A DNA stretch of 6,628 bases, taken from positions 1 through 6,628 of the forward strand of contig JAHZEH010000110.1 of NCBI GenBank assembly GCA_019421925.1. Reading direction: 5' to 3'. The number at the start of each line of letters is the position of its first letter. The first letter of the stretch is position 1. Source of the DNA: Clostridia bacterium. GTDB taxonomy: Bacteria; Bacillota; Clostridia; Christensenellales; CALWSW01. A program made the position numbers and the translations under genes. The notes below the pieces were generated by a model. That model was not told where the DNA came from and ran no database searches. It saw nothing but the letters and a program-made list of their open reading frames with translations. Shown one piece after another: positions 5,272 to 6,628 of the stretch.

Positions 5272-6435
5272 ATGCAAAACTTCTACTACTCCATCCCCAC
5301 GGAAATCTACTTCGGCAAGGGTGAAATCTCCCACCTTGGCGAAGCTGTGAGCAAATACGGCAGGAACGCCCTGTTGGTCTACGGCGGCGGCAGCATCAAG
5401 AAACTCGGTCTCTACGACGAGGCCCTCAGGCAGCTCGCCTCCCACGGCGTTGCCGTGACCGAACTCGCCGGCGTGGAACCCAACCCCAAGATTACCTCCG
5501 TGCGCAGGGGCGTGGACCTGTGCAGGGAAAAGGGCATTGACGTGGTTCTGCCCATCGGCGGCGGCTCCACCATCGACTGCGCCAAGGTCATCGCCGCGGG
5601 CGCCAAGTATGACGGGGACGCCTGGGACCTGGTAACCGACCCCGGCAAGATTGCGGACGCCCTGCCCATCGTCTCCGTACTCACCCTGGCCGCCACCGGT
5701 TCCGAGATGGACCCCCATGCCGTCATCTCCGACATGGAGGCCAACGACAAGCTGTGCACCTCCAGCCCTCTCATGAAGCCCAAAGCCTCCGTCATGGACC
5801 CCACATACACCTTCTCCGTCTCCAAGAAGCAGACGGCGGCGGGCACGGCGGACATCATGAGCCACACCTTTGAGAGCTACTTCAATCCCTTTGACGGGGC
5901 CTATGTCCAAAACAGCTTCTCCGAGGTCATCCTCAAGACCTGCATCAAATACGGCCCCATCGCCCTGAGGGAGCCGGATAACTACGAGGCCCGCGCCAAC
6001 CTGATGTGGGCGTCCAGCCTGGCCATCAACGGCATCCTCTCCCTGGGCGCCCCCGTGGCCTGGGTTGTGCATCCCATTGAGCACGAGCTCTCAGCCTTCT
6101 ACGACATCACCCACGGCGAAGGCCTGGCCATCATTACCCCCCGCTGGATGCGCTATATCCTCTCGGACAAGACGGTGGATAAATTCGCCGCTTATGGCAT
6201 CAATGTCTGGGGCATCGACGCCTCCCTGGACCGTTACGAGATTGCCAACAAGGCCATCGACATGACCTATGACTTCTTCGTCTCCCTGGGCATCCCCATG
6301 ACCCTCAAAGAGGTGGGCATCGGCGAGGAGAAGCTGGAGATTATGGCCAAAAAGGCCGCTGCCATGGGTCTGGACGCCGGTTATGTACCGCTGAGCGCAG
6401 ACGACGTGCTCAAAATTCTCAGGGCCTGCCTGTAG
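5272..6435 (+). CDS. bdhA: Iron-containing alcohol dehydrogenase (BdhA/YqhD type)
   Basis: A cytosolic NAD(P)H-dependent group III alcohol dehydrogenase of 387 residues. It reduces aldehydes such as butyraldehyde to alcohols, or the reverse, and so helps balance fermentation redox. The N-terminal nucleotide-binding half shows FGKG (14-17), YGGGSIKK (37-44), GVEPNP (67-72), GGGST (96-100) and TLAATGSEMD (138-147). The helical half carries the metal ligands D194, H198, H267 and H281 (GTADIMSH, VVHPIEHE and ITHGEG), the same numbering I recall for E. coli YqhD. Overall wording (SLAINGILS, EHELSAFYDITHG, YGINVWGID) is closest to clostridial butanol dehydrogenases BdhA/BdhB; the symbol marks that family, and the in vivo aldehyde is not determined. 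The ATG at 5272 is chosen because AAAGAGGT (5258-5265) lies 6 bases upstream. Earlier in-frame codons, including a TTG at 5188, fall in the promoter. It is monocistronic, with its own promoter and terminator. Confidence 0.93.
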   Translation: MQNFYYSIPTEIYFGKGEISHLGEAVSKYGRNALLVYGGGSIKKLGLYDEALRQLASHGVAVTELAGVEPNPKITSVRRGVDLCREKGIDVVLPIGGGSTIDCAKVIAAGAKYDGDAWDLVTDPGKIADALPIVSVLTLAATGSEMDPHAVISDMEANDKLCTSSPLMKPKASVMDPTYTFSVSKKQTAAGTADIMSHTFESYFNPFDGAYVQNSFSEVILKTCIKYGPIALREPDNYEARANLMWASSLAINGILSLGAPVAWVVHPIEHELSAFYDITHGEGLAIITPRWMRYILSDKTVDKFAAYGINVWGIDASLDRYEIANKAIDMTYDFFVSLGIPMTLKEVGIGEEKLEIMAKKAAAMGLDAGYVPLSADDVLKILRACL

Positions 6436-6454
6436 ACCAGTTCAAGCCCGTTAC

Positions 6455-6485
6455 AAAAGCCCCCGGCCGTGAGCCGGGGGCTTTT
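6455..6485. terminator. Bidirectional intrinsic terminator between convergent genes
   Basis: Arms AAAAGCCCCCGGC (6455-6467) and GCCGGGGGCTTTT (6473-6485) form a perfect 13-base-pair stem with loop CGTGA. The T run serves the alcohol dehydrogenase on the + strand, and the matching A run serves the permease gene arriving on the - strand, whose stop codon is only 11 bases away. Confidence 0.93.
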
Positions 6486-6495
6486 CCTTTGTGTT

Positions 6496-6628
6496 CTATT
6501 CCCTGGATCTGCCGGCAATCAGTTTGCAGACCGCCACACAGGTCAAGACGCCTATCCCTGTAACCAGGAACCAGACCGGCACCCCGAAGCGCTCGGCCAC
6601 GGGACTGGAGAGAAGCAGGCCCAGGGGC
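6496..6628 (-). CDS. C-terminal end of a probable MFS permease (partial)
   Basis: Reading the minus strand from the right edge, an open frame of 43 codons ends in TAG at 6498-6496; its 5' part lies beyond the window. The peptide begins PLGLLLSSPVAERFG, the loop and helix signature of the last transmembrane pair of major-facilitator transporters. It continues with VPVWFLVTGIGVLTCVAV, a clear membrane helix, and finishes with a short basic tail AGRSRE, as expected for a cytoplasmic C-terminus. The PLG...P.AE(R)FG pattern resembles the MefA/MFS_3 efflux group, but the substrate cannot be told from this fragment. Convergence with the dehydrogenase gene and the shared terminator support it being a real gene end. 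Confidence 0.75.
   Translation of the reverse strand, partial: PLGLLLSSPVAERFGVPVWFLVTGIGVLTCVAVCKLIAGRSRE

Overview
The window looks like chromosomal DNA from a G+C-rich, Gram-positive anaerobe of the class Clostridia, most likely a gut Oscillospiraceae-type organism (Flavonifractor, Intestinimonas or Lawsonibacter-like). This is an inference. It rests on a YabE-type G5/3D cell-wall protein typical of Firmicutes, strong AGGAGG-type ribosome sites, intrinsic hairpin plus T-run terminators, a secreted flavin reductase of the kind common in gut anaerobes, and a clostridial butanol-dehydrogenase-type enzyme. The genus cannot be fixed from the sequence alone.

Layout, left to right. (1) 17-1084, +: a membrane-anchored DUF348/G5/3D wall protein, possibly running in from beyond the left edge, closed by a clear terminator. 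(2) 1253-2065, +: a MerR-family activator with a BmrR/GyrI-like sensor domain. (3) 2161-3993, +: a lipoprotein flavoenzyme with a covalent-FMN domain followed by a fumarate/urocanate-reductase-type FAD domain. A promoter with a 19-base spacer, the hallmark of MerR control, lies between (2) and (3), so they probably form a sensor/effector pair. (4) 3994-4424: 431 bases without a gene, packed with hairpins, bracketed by two copies of a 22-base repeat, ending in a strong terminator, then a promoter and a hairpin-rich leader. (5) 4425-5078, +: a chloramphenicol-acetyltransferase-family protein with a TTG start. (6) 5272-6435, +: an iron-containing alcohol dehydrogenase of the BdhA/YqhD type behind a near-consensus promoter. 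(7) 6496 to the right edge, -: the C-terminal 43 codons of a probable MFS permease, sharing a bidirectional terminator with gene 6.

Apart from the merR/reductase pair, each gene appears to have its own transcription unit. The most interesting items are the reductase, whose active-site positions depart from fumarate and urocanate reductases and so suggest a different respiratory electron acceptor, and the structured intergenic element 4009-4271, which may be a mobile repeat or a non-coding RNA. No CRISPR array, tRNA, rRNA or transposase was seen.
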